Source: Primulina eburnea (lineage: Eukaryota > Streptophyta > Magnoliopsida > Lamiales > Gesneriaceae). Taken from it: a DNA stretch of 64,000 nucleotides. Shown here in pieces: positions 1 through 12,836 of the stretch (positions are counted from its first letter, which is position 1; each line of letters starts with the position of its first letter). The translations under genes and the position numbers were made by a program. The DNA lies in assembly GCF_022965805.1 (NCBI RefSeq), contig NW_027331337.1:294202-358201 (forward strand). The letters run 5' to 3'. The notes beneath the pieces were generated by a model. It saw only the letters and a list, made by a program, of their open reading frames with translations, was not told the DNA's origin and did not search any database.

Positions 1-1787
1 AATGTTAATGACTATTTTAAAATATTTAATAAGATATAAGGTTTGGACTTTTACTTTATAAATTATCGCTCCCACTGTTTTGACAATTTCACTACCCTCT
101 AGTGAAAACGGGAAACACTTTCCTCAGTAGGTACGTAAGGTCCAATCAGCGAATTGTGATCCCGAATAATATCGGCCATCACAATTCCTAAAAGGTAGTT
201 TTCAATTGCATCGCCATGCAACCCTCTACGTAAACTTTTGTCTCACGTTTGATTATGACCAAATAATATGACGTCGTTCATCTTTACGTGTCAAGCCTAA
301 CCCATCGATATTGAACCTTAATGGACGGTCGGCATGAGTTCCCTCAATAATATGAGCCGAAATCATGGGAGTTCCACGTAGTTCACATCACCATGTCAAT
401 GGATGTCACAGCTTTCCGGCACCCAGGGCCCCCTCAATAATATGAGCCGAGCCCCGAGTACGGGTAGCGTTCATCATGCATCCATTGTCGATGGAAGACA
501 AGGAAATTATAAACAAATTTATAATTCCCCTTTTCGGACTTGATATTAATTTTGAATCTAATTCAAAATGAGAGTTTTTAATTTTGAAAGGTCTCATCAT
601 TAATTTTATTTTAAAAGCTCGCCATGTTTGATCGTATGTTTGCCGGATTCATGCAACTTTGTTATTATAATAATAATAACGCACATACTCATTATTTATA
701 ACATATCATGCATATATTATAAATAGAAAACAGTACAAGGATGATCAATTGCCCCAATACTAATGGCCCGTGTGAGCTAAACACGGGTCCTAGGTCCAAT
801 CCTAGGGTAAATGCAAGGGATGCAATGCAACTAAATTATTACATTAGCATCCAATATTACATGTCTTCGATCTTCATAATCATCAAGGCCACCATCTTCC
901 AATCTTGATCTTCCACTATTCTAATATTTACAATTAAATATCCATGGCACATAGGGATACATCTCATGGGGGTGGGAACGGGCCATAAACCAAGCCCACT
1001 TTAAATTGATAATTATTACAATCATTCAACACAAATATCCTAGCATACACCTAGCAAATTGGGCTTGGGCTTTTGATTATCCTTCATGCATAATATCACA
1101 TATCATACACCATCAATTAATTATCACTATAATTAATTGATCCAATATTATATATCTTGATCCAATCACTAACCGCAACAATTATAAATTAAATTAACAA
1201 AGTATACAAACTCCTTTGTCTACTTTCAAATTAATTTATTTATAATCGAATTTCTTGTAAATCACAATTTACTATAAATAATTAAAGTCCTACTTCAATT
1301 ATTTATTTTATGAGAAAATATGTGCAACAATTGTAAATTTAAACTTAAGGGCCCAAAAACCATTTTTCACCAAAAATATTTTGGCCCATTTAAATTTCAC
1401 AAATTATGTTGGTCATCCAATGGCCCAACATCTCAAGGCCCATGACACTAAGATTGTTCAAAACACTTTTGGAAACCCTAGTCGTCATCGTCGTCGCCGG
1501 AGCTCCGTCGCCGGATTCCGGCAACAAAATTTTTTTTTCTTATTTAAAACTGGAATATTTCCGGGCAGCCCGAAGGCTGCCCCATATGCTGCCCGAAATT
1601 CTCGGGCAGCCCGAGACTTCACGGGCAGCAGCAAGCTGCCCGAAACATTTTTTTTTTTGTTTTGCTTCAAAAATTTCGGCCTTGATGATTTTTCATGCAC
1701 AAAATTTCTCAAGCGGTTAGAAATCGATCTCAACATAATATTATGCAAATATTACACAAAAACCGTAACCTTAGCTCGGATACCACT
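1..1787 (-). mobile_element. copia-0: 5' untranslated leader, element truncated by window edge
   Basis: This is the leader between the 5' LTR (1788-3861) and the gag gene, read on the minus strand. It matches the leaders of copia-2 (43715-45520) and copia-1 (14991-15650 plus 19741-20863). The primer-binding site lies at 1774-1785 and reads TGGTATCCGAGC on the minus strand, one base from the TGGTATCAGAGC of copia-1. At 1560-1645 there are GGGCAGCCCG/CGGGCTGCCC palindromes beside T-rich runs. The motif TCAATAATATGAGCCGA recurs near 344 and 434, with weaker copies near 161 and 265. Short ORFs here are not conserved between copies and I read them as non-coding. The gag gene lies beyond base 1. 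Confidence 0.85.
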
Positions 1788-3861
1788 TGAAAGCGGACCG
1801 GTTACGGTGGTCGGAAGCGCAACGGAAGTCAAAAATATTTAAATTTCATCAAGAATTTTCGGCCATCTTGAAGTTTATGTGCAATATTTACAAAAATAAA
1901 CATACATTCATAGGATGTTCAAGTGATTTACCTATCAACTTTAAAAAGTTGATGATGGCTCCAACTTAGTTGACTAGCAACTAAGCTCTTCTTTGGCAAG
2001 ACAAGTCTACAAGCTTCCTTCCCCTTCAAGAATTAGGCCCACCACTTAACAAGGTAAATCCCCTCAAGTTTTGCACTAGAAAAAATTGAGGATTTTTCAA
2101 TGAAAAGATTTTTGTTTCTCCAACAAATTGAAGAACACAATGAAGAAAAAATTTGAGAGAAAAGGGAAGGAAAATTTCGGCCAAGTGAAGTGTGGAAATG
2201 AGGGAGTGAAGTCTAGACTTGGGTGTGGGAAAAGTGAAAAAGTTGATCCCCATGCCATGCATTATTTTATTAAAAAGTATTCAAAGTCTCTTCACCTCCC
2301 AAGCATGCAAACCCTAGCATGTCTCACATATATTATATGGTTTTTAACACATTAAAAACCATGGACTAAATTTTAATTATCTCAAACACATTTGAGATTA
2401 ATTAAATACTACTTGAATTTATTCAAGTCCCACTAGTTAAATAATTATTTTAATTGAGCTCTACAAGACTCAATATTATTAATTCAACACTTGAATTATT
2501 TTTAATTATTTGGACTCTACTAGGTCCACTAATGTTTAATTAATTCAGCACTTGAATTAATTTAATTTAGTCCCCAATAATGTTTATGAAAATCACAATT
2601 TTCAACTACATTATTTACTTGGCCAAATTTTAATCTTAGGAACACTTCCATAAATTAAAATTTATATTTCTCTCATAGAAGTCATACTTCTATTTTTCTT
2701 TACGCTTATAAACACATTTATAAGCCGTTCAACACATTGAACTATTTTACTTCTCATCGGGATTTACAATGCAAGTACTTGTGTGGCCCTCAATGGTTCA
2801 TTGATACAACTAGCCGTGGGTTCACATCTCTATGTGATTCGGACTAAACATGTCCTTATTCGAGCATACCCCAATTGCTCCATTCTTACTTATCAACTCC
2901 TTGATAGTAAGAACGTCAGAACTCAAGTCTGATAGTACCCAACCAATCACGTTAAACGCCTAGCAGCATCGCTTACGTGATTCCCTAGGTATCACATGAT
3001 AGTGCCTGCAAGAACCATTCAATTATGGTTAGCGTACAGTACGGTCCCTTCAGCTCATATATCCCGACCGATTCGACAACTATTGGTATATCGAGAGTTG
3101 TCAATGAATCGATACTATGTGTCATGTTGTGGTTGCATTGATGGTGTAATCTATGAAACCCCTTTCATAATTACCACCATACTCTGATCAGAGATTTCAA
3201 CCCACACATACATGAAAAACACATAGGATATCCATACCCGTAGGTAAGCGGTGAATCCCCGGCTACAATGCATCGACTCCGATATGTTTCGCCGTAACAC
3301 CCAATCTTGCCACCTGATGACCCCATAAGAGTCGGTAAACAAGTTAAAGTGAAACGCTAGCACATAGAGTCTCAATGTTGTCCCGGGTCATAAGGACTAA
3401 TGGTGTACAACCATAAACTAGGACTTTTCCACTCGATAAGTGAGAACCACTTGGAAAGTCCTTTATAGAGGGTTGTTCAGTGCACTCTACCAGGAGCACC
3501 TATCTGCATGCTCGGACATCACAATGTCCCCTACCAATGAAACATGGTACTCACATCGCAGATACTAGTCTCTAACTCGAGCGGCCTTGATCCTTCTTAG
3601 TGGCGGCTGAATCGACTAGGAACGGTTTAGAATATACAGTATTCCAAATATGAGTTTCATGATACTCATCATATGAGCATCTCATATTCTTTCTACTATT
3701 TGTATATTCAAGGACTTTATCTATGCAACTAGCATGGGTATAAAGATAAAGATGCGCCAAATTAATAAATTCAAATATTATTAAAATAAAGATCGTTTAT
3801 ACAAAGAGTTTCATCGTGAACAGTCGGCCAACACTTGGCTCGACGTGCACCTACTCTAACA
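1788..3861 (-). repeat. 5' LTR of copia-0 (2.07 kb, subfamily A)
   Basis: The LTR runs on the minus strand from TGTTAGAGTAGGTGC (at 3861) to GGTCCGCTTTCA (at 1788). Its ends match the LTRs of copia-1, copia-2 and the solo LTR. It is about 81 bp shorter than the copia-1 and copia-2 LTRs because it lacks their tandem duplication, and so it groups with the solo LTR at 50865. It was inserted in gypsy-A just after the codons for VVRE. The adjoining 5 bp are TTCTC, but the partner flank is outside the window, so a target duplication cannot be tested. Confidence 0.9.
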
Positions 3862-5522
3862 TTCTCGTACTACTGGCAAATCTGCCAATGTCGGGCTAGA
3901 TTTCTGTACATCTACAGCATACACAAGGAACCCATCAGCTCCTTTCTGCAACAACTTATTCATAGACAAAGCCAAAATCAAGGGAATCCGAGATCTGGAA
4001 CCCTTTCCGTAGAATTTCACTCTTCTGGCATTTCTGGTCTGAATCTGACAATCTTGTGGAAACAATCCACGGTGGCTCTGTACTTTGTTAACATATCAAT
4101 TCCAACAATACAATCAAAATCATCTAACCCGAGTACTATGCAATCTAAATCAATTTCATGACCCTCAAACCATAAGATGCAATGTCTAACCGTAGTCACC
4201 GATATCAAACCACTTCCCAACGGCGAAGTAATAGACACGACATCTAACAAAGACTCAACAGGCAGAGAATGTAATAATGCAAATCGTTCCGATATGAATG
4301 TATGCGATGCACCCGTATCTATCAATATATAAGCAGGATAACCGCAAAGGAAACAGTTACCTGCAATGACATCATCTGGGGCATCCTGTGCTTGCTCCTC
4401 TGTCAACACAAACACCTGAGCCTGTTGTCGGGTCGGCTGGCTCCCGGTCTGACCACTTCTGGCTCGAGGCTGGGTCTGTGTAGGTGGCGGTTGAAATGAG
4501 TGAACAGATGAAGCTTGCCTCTCAGGCTGAGTCACTGAGGTAGATGATCCTGCAGCCTGAAATCTCGATACACGACCTCTCTGAGGACATACCTTGGCAT
4601 AATGCCCCGGTTGCTTGCATATGTTACACCTGCCCACTACACCCTAACACTGTTCTGTGGCATGCTTGCCACCACAAGTACTGCAATACCCACTCATCAC
4701 CTCTAAACTCTGGCCAGGACCTCTCTGTCTTGACCCGCTAGAGCTCGACGAACTGCTCCCTGCCCTCTTAAACTGTTTGCCCTTCGCTTTCAACGGATCC
4801 TTCCGCCCGCTGCTACTACCGCCGCTATCAAATCTAGGAGGATGTTGTGCTGGAGGTAGTGGCGGTCTTGGACTCGGAGCAACATACGGAACACTTCGTT
4901 GTCTCAGCAAACCTGCTTCAGCTCCTTTGGCACGATTCAATGCATCCGAGAAGTTGTTGGGTCTCCCCGTATTTACCAACGTAAAGATATCTGGATTCAG
5001 GCCATTTATAAACTGGTCTGCTACGGCCTCATCATTACCTGACACGTGAGGTGCAAAGCGAAGCAACGAAGAAAATTTAGCAGCATACTCTTCGATGTTC
5101 AATTGCCCTTGCCTCAGGTTGGCAAATTCAGCGCCTTTATCTTTGCGACAGGATACAGGAAAGAATCGCTGATAGAACTCCATCTTGAATGCTTTCCATG
5201 TAATCTCGGTGCCACGCTGTTCTAGTGCTCTCCTTATATTCAACCACCAATACTTAGCCACGTCTTGCAATTGATGGCCAATGAGCTTCACCCGCTTCTC
5301 GTCACTATATTCCAGAGATTCGAATAACATCTCGATATCCTCCAACCAACTTTCACATTCAATTGCAGTTTCTGTACCCTTTAAGGTCGGTGGTCGGAAT
5401 GACTGGAATCGCTTTAATAAGGTCTCCATGGGCGTAGCAGTGACATCCATCGTATCACCAGATGTGCTACCCTGTTCTGGTACTGGTGGTCGTAAAGGAA
5501 CGGCTGCTCTTCTAGGAGGCAT
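3862..5522 (-). pseudogene. gag-pol: gypsy-A Gag-protease fragment (Tekay-type Ty3/gypsy), truncated by copia-0
   Basis: The reading starts at the ATG at 5520-5522 (MPPRRAAVPLR). Gag covers about 5520-4640, with the capsid-type retrotransposon Gag domain ([10 protein letters not shown], then WWLNIRRALEQRG and the AEFANLRQGQ stretch), a Ser-rich linker and the knuckle [17 protein letters not shown]-to-TAG change stops the frame at 4644-4646. The same frame then continues through a second knuckle, CNICKQPGHYAKVC, to the protease motif [10 protein letters not shown] near 4310. A one-base loss near 4017-4020 (GAGTGGAAA in gypsy-B against GAGTGAAA here) shifts the frame. Homology continues to VVRE at 3862, where copia-0 interrupts it. 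It is a dead copy; RT onward is outside the window. Confidence 0.92.
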
Positions 5523-5785
5523 AAATCTGCTATACAAACAGTTTAGTATACAATCTATACCAACTGTCTCAGCCTTCCTCTGATCATTTACCTCTGATCC
5601 AGAATCGGTTCTGATTCAGTCTTAACCAATACATACTGCAATCAAATCAGATAACACAACACGTAATACGAAAAGCAATAAATCATGATATGCTAGCATG
5701 ATATAAACAAGGAAGATGACTCGATCTACCCCGCTCATTCTATTCTATCTCAATCTACAGAACCTACTGCTCTGATACCACCTGT
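5523..5785 (-). other. gypsy-A 5' leader and primer-binding site
   Basis: This is the untranslated stretch between LTR and Gag. On the minus strand TGGTATCAGAG (5770-5780) lies 5 bp inside the LTR end, the usual initiator-Met-tRNA primer complement. The leader matches those of gypsy-B (35715-35964) and gypsy-C (59240-59496), including a shared stretch about GATCGAGT near 5730. No gene is seen in it. Confidence 0.85.
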
Positions 5786-7253
5786 TGTGGGGACCCGGGC
5801 TCTAACTCTTTCTTTGGGATTCAATGGATCGTTAATATAAAAAGTGGGTCAAATTTTCGCTTTTCAACATTAAATCTAATGTAGATAAACAAACATAAAT
5901 TCTTTATTTAAATTACAAACATAATGTACAAACATAGCGTACAACATGTCTTGTCCATCCATACTCAACAAACTAGTAATTAAATACAGTACATGCCAAA
6001 GGTACAACTACTAGTCCTTCTGCTAAGCCCGAGATCACCACGCTATGTCCATCTCTCATCCTCTGCGTGACCCAGATCCTGCCCCACCTGTTGTTATGCA
6101 CACATACAGACATAACAACAGCCGGAAACTCCGGTGAGAACAAATCCCAGTATAAACATGTATACATGCATATAATCAATTAAACATGAAACATGCTATC
6201 ATGAATGACATCATATGCACATGCAATGCAATGTGAATCAAACCATGTCTGGACTCAACTCGACTAGAACTCTAGGGATCCCGTGTGAATAAGACGTCAA
6301 TGGTTGTCACCTACCCTCCCACTCGGGTGACTGTACGTCTTATTCGTAGACTTCGGTCTGAGCTGTATCAACGACTACAATAGGAGTCAGGGCTGCTCCT
6401 AAGCTGAGATACACCGAACATCTAGATATTTGACAATGGCTGTCAAAGACTCTCCTATTTTAGATGCAATGAATATCAATCTGTAAACAAAGTATAATCA
6501 TATTCATATCTGAATATCACGATGATCATACATGCTTGAATACAATTCTGAAATCACAGCATAAACATGTTACAAGATCGAATATAGTTCTATAAACAAT
6601 TCATAAACATGCTACAATATATACAACAATTCTAGTATGTGGTTTTGGTTGGGAAACTCAAATAATATCTTATTTGAGTTGTGGCTTCCCAAACAAACAT
6701 GGCTTATACCTTTCTTGTCGTAGGAATCAATCGAAGTCTCGAAGTTGATATCAAGTCTGTCAATCAAATCTGAAAGAGATACATTGATACATTTTCTATC
6801 AATCTCTAATCTCAATCAACACATATTCAATTAAATACTTGATCTCGGTATCATTTCAACTGCACAATCTCCATATTAAACAATCTACATCAATTCCCCC
6901 GATTCATAACTGATAATGGTATAAATCTGATACCATATCCCATTCAATTCAATTCTGAAATTCATAATAATTCTATACAGTGTCTGTTCTTAAATCCTCT
7001 TACAATTATACGATGTCTCACATGTCAGAAACAACATATATGAATCATATCTGATTCTTTCAACATCATAATTTCAAGACATGACAAAACATAGTAAAAC
7101 TTACGTCCACGTGTAGCCTACAACGTTAGGAACACGGTACCGAAGTCGGATTTTAAATCTAACGGACGGATTGCAAAATACCGGCGCAAGGATTCCCAAA
7201 AACCTTCGGAGCTTTTCCCTTTTCTGATTCTTATCAATTTCTGAGGGAAAATC

Positions 7254-7499
7254 GTTTATATATACTCCACTTGCATGTATAAGAAACGTGGCTCATTCTT
7301 GCCAAATCTCGCTGGCGCTCGGGCGGTCGAAACTTACCGCCCGGGCGCGGACCGCCCGGGTGCGGAAAGTTCTGCCCGCGATGTTTGGTTCTGGCGCTCG
7401 GGCGGTCATAAATTACCGCCCGGGCGCCACACTTTCTGCCCGAACATAATTGTATTGAGCATTGGCGCTCGGGCGGTCACTTTCTACCGCTCGGGCGCC
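7254..7499 (-). promoter_or_regulatory. Inner palindrome cluster and TATA-like run of the gypsy-A LTR
   Basis: Three hairpin-forming units start at 7314, 7393 and 7464. Each is GGCGCTCGGGCGGT, a loop of about 8 nt, then ACCGCCCGGGCGCC or a near match. In element orientation they lie upstream of a TATATATA run at 7254-7266. The arrangement suggests a core promoter with an upstream binding-site array. The function is inferred. Confidence 0.6.
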
Positions 7500-8256
7500 A
7501 CTAGCTCTGCCCGAAACTTGTGTAATGTAAAATCTTTGCCCATTCTGATCTCGATATAGTCCGGCTATAATCACATCAATTAAAATTCCATAATTCCGGA
7601 TGAATAGAGTCAAAATCTGGGCATTTCATAGTGCTTTTCATGACATGATATGCATTCTCATATTTTCGAATATCGCGTCAATGAGGATTATGAATTCTCA
7701 GGCCTTACAAATACTCAACACTGTATATAATCTGATCAATATCGAAACAGATACAATCTAATCCATATCAACGATATCACAATACAATCGAATTCATTAC
7801 TGAATTTGATCAATCTCAATCAATACTAAATCAGCTCAATATTAATCTACTGATGTTTCGACGGCATAATAATACAATCTGAATAACTCCGTCAATCTGA
7901 ACATCACAAATATAATAATACTGGAACTCATAATCTGTGTCAACATAATTCATACTCTGAATATTAACACAATTCTGATATAGAATCTCAGTCAATATCT
8001 TTCAAAAATCATAACAATTACAGAAACGGTCTGTTCTTTAAACTGACTTCAATTCTATAATGTCTCAGTAGCTGAAACGCCATATCTGAATCATATCCAA
8101 TTCTGAAAATATCATAAATTCAAATCTTGTCTAAACGTAACAATACTTACGTCCAGTTGTAGCCTGTGTTGATAGAAACACAATACTGAAGTCGGAGTCA
8201 AAATCTGACGGGCGGATTTCTCGTTCTTTTCCTTTGTGTACTTTCTGAAGGAAATG

Positions 8257-8583
8257 AATGATATACATATATATATATATATACTCCATGTTGCATGTCT
8301 AAAGAAACGTGGCACGTTCCACAATTCTTATGTGGCGCTCGAGCGGTCATAATCTACCGCTCGGGCGCCGAGCATTCTGTCCGAAATTAATCCTGCTACA
8401 CACTGGCGCTCGAGCGGTCAAAAACTACCGCTCGGGCGCCAGACTTTCTGCCCAAGCCTTATATTCTCATCCCTTTGGCGCTCGGGCGGTAAATCCTTAC
8501 CGCTCGGGCGCGGAGGATTCTGTCCATCTACCTTTTTATCATACATTGGTGCTCGGGCGGTAGCTTTCTGCCGCTCGGGCGCC
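8257..8583 (-). promoter_or_regulatory. Outer palindrome cluster and TATA run of the gypsy-A LTR (duplicate)
   Basis: Four units start at 8334, 8405, 8477 and 8548, with arms GGCGCTCGRGCGGT and ACCGCTCGGGCGCC, spaced about 70 bp. A (TA)n run at 8264-8284 lies downstream in element orientation. This is the second copy of the promoter-proximal module created by the 1.05-kb duplication in this LTR. Confidence 0.6.
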
Positions 8584-8729
8584 AACAGTTCTGTACCAAA
8601 AATGCCTAATTCACATGCTTCACCCCATCTGGTCTCTGAATAGCCCGGCTTCTTTATTCGAGTTCATATTTCCTCCATCATATCAGTTAATCAACGTCTG
8701 ATTATAATGATTAAATTTCGGGCATTACA

Positions 8730-11700
8730 TCATCGGTTTTATGACAAGCTATAAAATGTGCAATCTTAGAGAATCGATCCACAACAACAAAAATAGAATC
8801 CCTCGCCTTCTTAGTCCTAGGCAACCCCAAAATAAAGTCCATACAAATTTCAATCCAAGTTCTTCTTAAGAATAGCATGCAAAAGTGTTCCCAAAGTTCT
8901 ATTGACAACTTCAGTTTGTCCATCCGTTTGAGGATGACAAGTAGTAGAAAACAACAATTTTGTGCCAAGTTTAGCCCATAAAGTCTTCCAAAAGTAACTC
9001 AAGAATTTAACATCGCGACCAGAAACAATAGTCCTAGGCATGCCATGCAACCTAACGACTTCTCTAAATAACAAATCCGCAATGTTTGAAGCATAATCGG
9101 TTTTATAACAAGCTATAAAATGTGCCATCTTAGAGAATCTATGCACAACAACAAAAATAGAATCCCTCCCCTTCTTAGTCCTAGGCAACCCCAAAATAAA
9201 GTCCATAGAAATGTCAATCCAAGTTCTATTTAAGAATAGCACGCAAAAGTGTTCCCAAAGTTCTATTGACAACTTCAGTTTTTCCATCCGTTTGAGGATG
9301 ACAAGTAGTAGAAAACAACAATTTTGTGCCAAGTTTAGCCCATAAAGTCTTCCAAAAGTAACTCAAAATTTAACATCGCGACAAGAAACAATAGTCCTAG
9401 GCATGCCATGCAACCTAACGACTTCTCTAAAGAACAAATCCGCAATGTTTGAAGCATCATCGGTTTTATGACAAGCTATAAAATGTGCCATCTTAGAGAA
9501 TCTATCCACAACAACAAAAATATAATCCCTCCCCTTCTTAGTCCTAGGCAACCCCGAAATAAAGTCCATACAAATGTCAATCCAAGTTCAATTTAAGAAT
9601 AGCACGCAAAAGTGTTCCCAAAGTTCTATTGACCACTTCAGTTTGTCCATCCGTTTGAGGATGACAGGTAGTAGAAAACAACAATTTTGTGCCAAGTTTA
9701 TCCCATAATGTCATCCGAAAGTAACTCAAGAATTTAACATCGCGACCAGAAACAATAGTTCTAGGCAAGCCATGCAACCTAACGACTTCGCTAAAGAACA
9801 AATCCGCAATGTTTGAAGCATCATCGGTTTTATGACAAGCTATAAAATGTGCCATCTTTGAGAATCTATCCACAACAACAAAAATAGAATCCCTCCCCTT
9901 CTTAGTCCTAGGCAACATCAAAATAAAGTCCATAGAAATGTCAATCCAATTTCTTTTTAAGAATAGCACGCAAAACTGTTCCCAAAGTTCTATTGACAAC
10001 TTCAGTTTGTCCATCCGTTTGAGGATGACAAGTAGTAGAAAACAACAATTTTGTGCCAAGTTTAGCCCATAAAGTCTTCCAAAATTAACTCAAGAATTTA
10101 ACATCGCGACCAGAAACAATAGTCCTAGGCATGCCATGCAACCTAACGACTTCTCTAAAGAACAAATCCGCAATGTTTGAAGCATCATCGGTTTTATGAC
10201 AAGCTATAAAATGTGTCTTCTTAGAGAATCTATCCACAACAACAAAAATAGAATCCCTCCCCTTCTTAGTCCTAGGCAACCCCAAAATAAAGTCCATAGA
10301 AATGTAAATTCAAGTTCTTCTTAAGAATAGCACGCAAAAGTGTTCCCAAAGTTCTATTGACAACTTCAGTTTGTCCATCCGTTTGAGGATGACAAGTAGT
10401 AGAAAACAACAATTTTGTGCCTAGTTTAGCCCATAAAGTCTTCCAAAAGTAAATCAAGAATTTAACATCGCGACCAGAAACAATAGTCCTAGGCATGCAA
10501 AGCAACCTAGCGACTTCTCTAAAGAACAAATCCGCAATGTTTGAAGCATCATCGGGTTTATGACAAGCTATATAATTTGCCATCTTAGAGAATCTATCCA
10601 CAACAACAAAAATAGAATCTCTCCCCTTCTTAGTCCTGGGCAACCCCAAAATATAGTCCTTAGAAATGTCAATCCAAGTTCTTTTTAAGAATAGCACGCA
10701 AAAGTGTTCCCAAAGTTCTATTGACAACTTCAGTTTGTCCATCCGTTTGAGGATGACAAGTAGTAGAAAACAACAATTTTGTGCCAAGTTTAGCCCATAA
10801 AGTATTCCAAAAGTAACTCAAGAATTTAACATCGCGACCAGAAACAATATTCCTAGGCATGCCATGCAACCTAACGACTTCTCTAAAGAACAAATCCGCA
10901 ATGTTTGAAGCATCATCGGTTTTATGACAAGCAATAAAATGTGCCATCTTAGAGAATCTATCCAAAACAACAAAAATAGAATCCCTCCCCTTCTTAGTCC
11001 TAGGCAACCCCAAAATAAAGTCCATAGAAATGTCAATCCAAGTTCTATTTAAGAATAGCACGCAAAAGTGTTCCCAAAGTTCTATTAACAACTTCAGTTT
11101 GTCCATCCGTTTGAGGATGACAAGTAGTAGAAAATAACAATTTTGTGTCAAGTTTAGCCCATAAAGTCTTCCAAAAGTAACTAAAGAATTTAACATCGCG
11201 ACCATAAACAATAGTCCTAGGCATGCCATGCAACCTTGCGACTTCTCTAAATAAAAAATCCGCGATGTTTGAAGCATCATCGGTTTTATGACAAGATATA
11301 AAATGTGCCATCTTAGAGAATCTATCCACAACAACAAAAATAGAATCCCTCCCCTTTTAGTTCTAGGCAAGCCCAAAATAAAGTCCATTGAAATGTCAAT
11401 CCAAGTTCTATTTAAGAATAGCACGCAAAAGTGTTCCCAAAGTTCTATTGACAACTTCAGTTTGTCCATCCGTTTGAGGATGACAAGTAGTAGAAAACAA
11501 CAATTTTGTGTCAAGTTTAGCCCATAAAGTCTTCCAAAAGTAACTCAAGAATTTAACATCGCGACCAGAAACAATATTCCTAGGCATGCCATGCAACCTA
11601 ACGACTTCTCTAAAGAAAAAATCCGCAATGTTTGAAGCATCATCGGTTTTATGACAAGCAATAAAATGTGCCATCTTAGAGAATCTATCCAAAACAACAA

Positions 11701-12836
11701 AAATAGAATCCCTCCCCTTCTTAGTCCTAGGCAACCCCAAAATAAAGTCCATAGAAATGTCAATCCAAGTTCTATTTAAGAATAGCACGCAAAAGTGTTC
11801 CCAAAGTTCTATTGACAACTTCAGTTTGTCCATCCGTTTGAGGATGGCAAGTATTAGAAAACAACAATTTTGTGTCAAGTTTAGCCCATAAAGTCTTCCA
11901 AAAGTAACTCAAGAATTTAACATCGCGACCAGAAACAATAGTCCTAGGCATGCCATGCAACCTAACGACTTCTCTAAAGAACAAATCCGCAATGTTTCAA
12001 GCATCATCGGTTTTATGACAAGATATAAAATGTGCCATCTTAGAGAATCTATCCACAGCAACAAAAATAGAATCCCTCTCCTTATTAGTCCTAGGCAACC
12101 CCAAAATAAAGTCCATAGAAATGTCAATCCAAGTTCTCTTTAAGAATAGCACGCAAAAGTGTTCCCAAAGTTCTATTGACAACTTCAGTTTGTCCATCCG
12201 TTTGAGGTTGACAAGTAGTAGAAAACAACAATTTTGTGCCAAGTTTAGCCAATAAAGTCTTCCAAAAGTAACTCAAGAATTTAACATCGCGACCAGAAAC
12301 AATAGTCATGGGCATGCCATGCAACCTAACGACTTCTCTAAAGAACAAATCCGCAATGTTTGAAGCATCATCGGTTTTATGACAAGCTATAAAATGTGCC
12401 ATCTTAGATAATCTATCCACAACAACAAAAATAGAATCCCTCCCACTCTTAGTCCTAGGCAACCCCAAAATAAAGTCCATAGAAATGTCAATCCAAGTTC
12501 TATTTAAGAATAGCACGCAAAAGTGTTCCCAAAGTTCTATTGACAACTTCAGTTTGTCCATCCGTTTGAGGATGACAAGTAGTAGAAAACAACAATTTTG
12601 TGCCAAGTTTAGCCCATAAAGTCTTCCAAAATTAACTCAAGAATTTAACATCGCGACCAGAAACAATAGTCCTAGGCATGCCATGCAACCTAACGACTTC
12701 TCTAAAGAACAAATCCGCAATGTTTGAAGCATCATCGGTTTTATGACAAGCTATAAATTGTGTCATCTTAGAGAATCTATCCACAACAACAAAAATAGAA
12801 TCCCTCCCATTCTTAGTCCTAGGCAACCCCAAAATA
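8730..12836 (-). repeat. Integrase-core satellite array, left block (about 11 units of 364 bp)
   Basis: The marker ACAAGTAGTAG recurs at 8937, 9301, 9664, 10028, 10392, 10756, 11120, 11483, 11847, 12211 and 12575, a step of 363-364 bp. Each unit, read on the minus strand, encodes most of a Ty3/gypsy integrase catalytic core: [20 protein letters not shown], then [33 protein letters not shown] and [15 protein letters not shown]. Because 364 is 121 codons plus one base, each junction shifts the frame, so the array cannot encode a long protein. The zinc-binding N-terminus, RT and chromodomain are absent. The end at 12832-12836 (AAATA) is the target site of copia-1, and the array resumes at 26247. 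It adjoins the gypsy-A LTR at 8729. Confidence 0.93.

Larger units (their letters stand above)
5786..8729 (-). repeat. 5' LTR of gypsy-A (2.94 kb, with internal duplication)
   Basis: On the minus strand the LTR runs from TGTAATGCCCGAAATT (8729) to GGGTCCCCACA (5786). It is about 1.05 kb longer than the gypsy-B and gypsy-C LTRs. The excess is a diverged direct duplication: TTACGTCCA at 7101 and at 8147 are about 1046 bp apart, and similar sequence extends on both sides, about 6840-7580 against 7880-8640. Each copy carries its own palindrome cluster and TATA-like run. The conserved R/U5-side hairpins lie at 6088-6121 and about 6290-6430. The outer flank (8730) is the satellite array. The other LTR is outside the window. 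Confidence 0.88.

Noticed and set aside
2996..3375. Open frames shared by several loci (for example at 13445, 24700, 39593, 46814, 51540) as host gene copies
   Set aside because: All lie at the same place in the copia LTR and differ by stops and indels. They are shared through LTR homology, not protein selection.
7314..8583. Repeat-spacer look of the GC hairpins, possible CRISPR-like array
   Set aside because: Plant LTR context, each unit is itself an inverted repeat, spacing is uneven and there are no cas genes.
8711..12832. Series of overlapping open frames of 60-280 codons on the minus strand, looking like a multigene family
   Set aside because: They are frame-shifted readings of one 364-bp satellite unit. 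The part opening [16 protein letters not shown] is the integrase tail read in the wrong frame. No promoter or conserved start exists.
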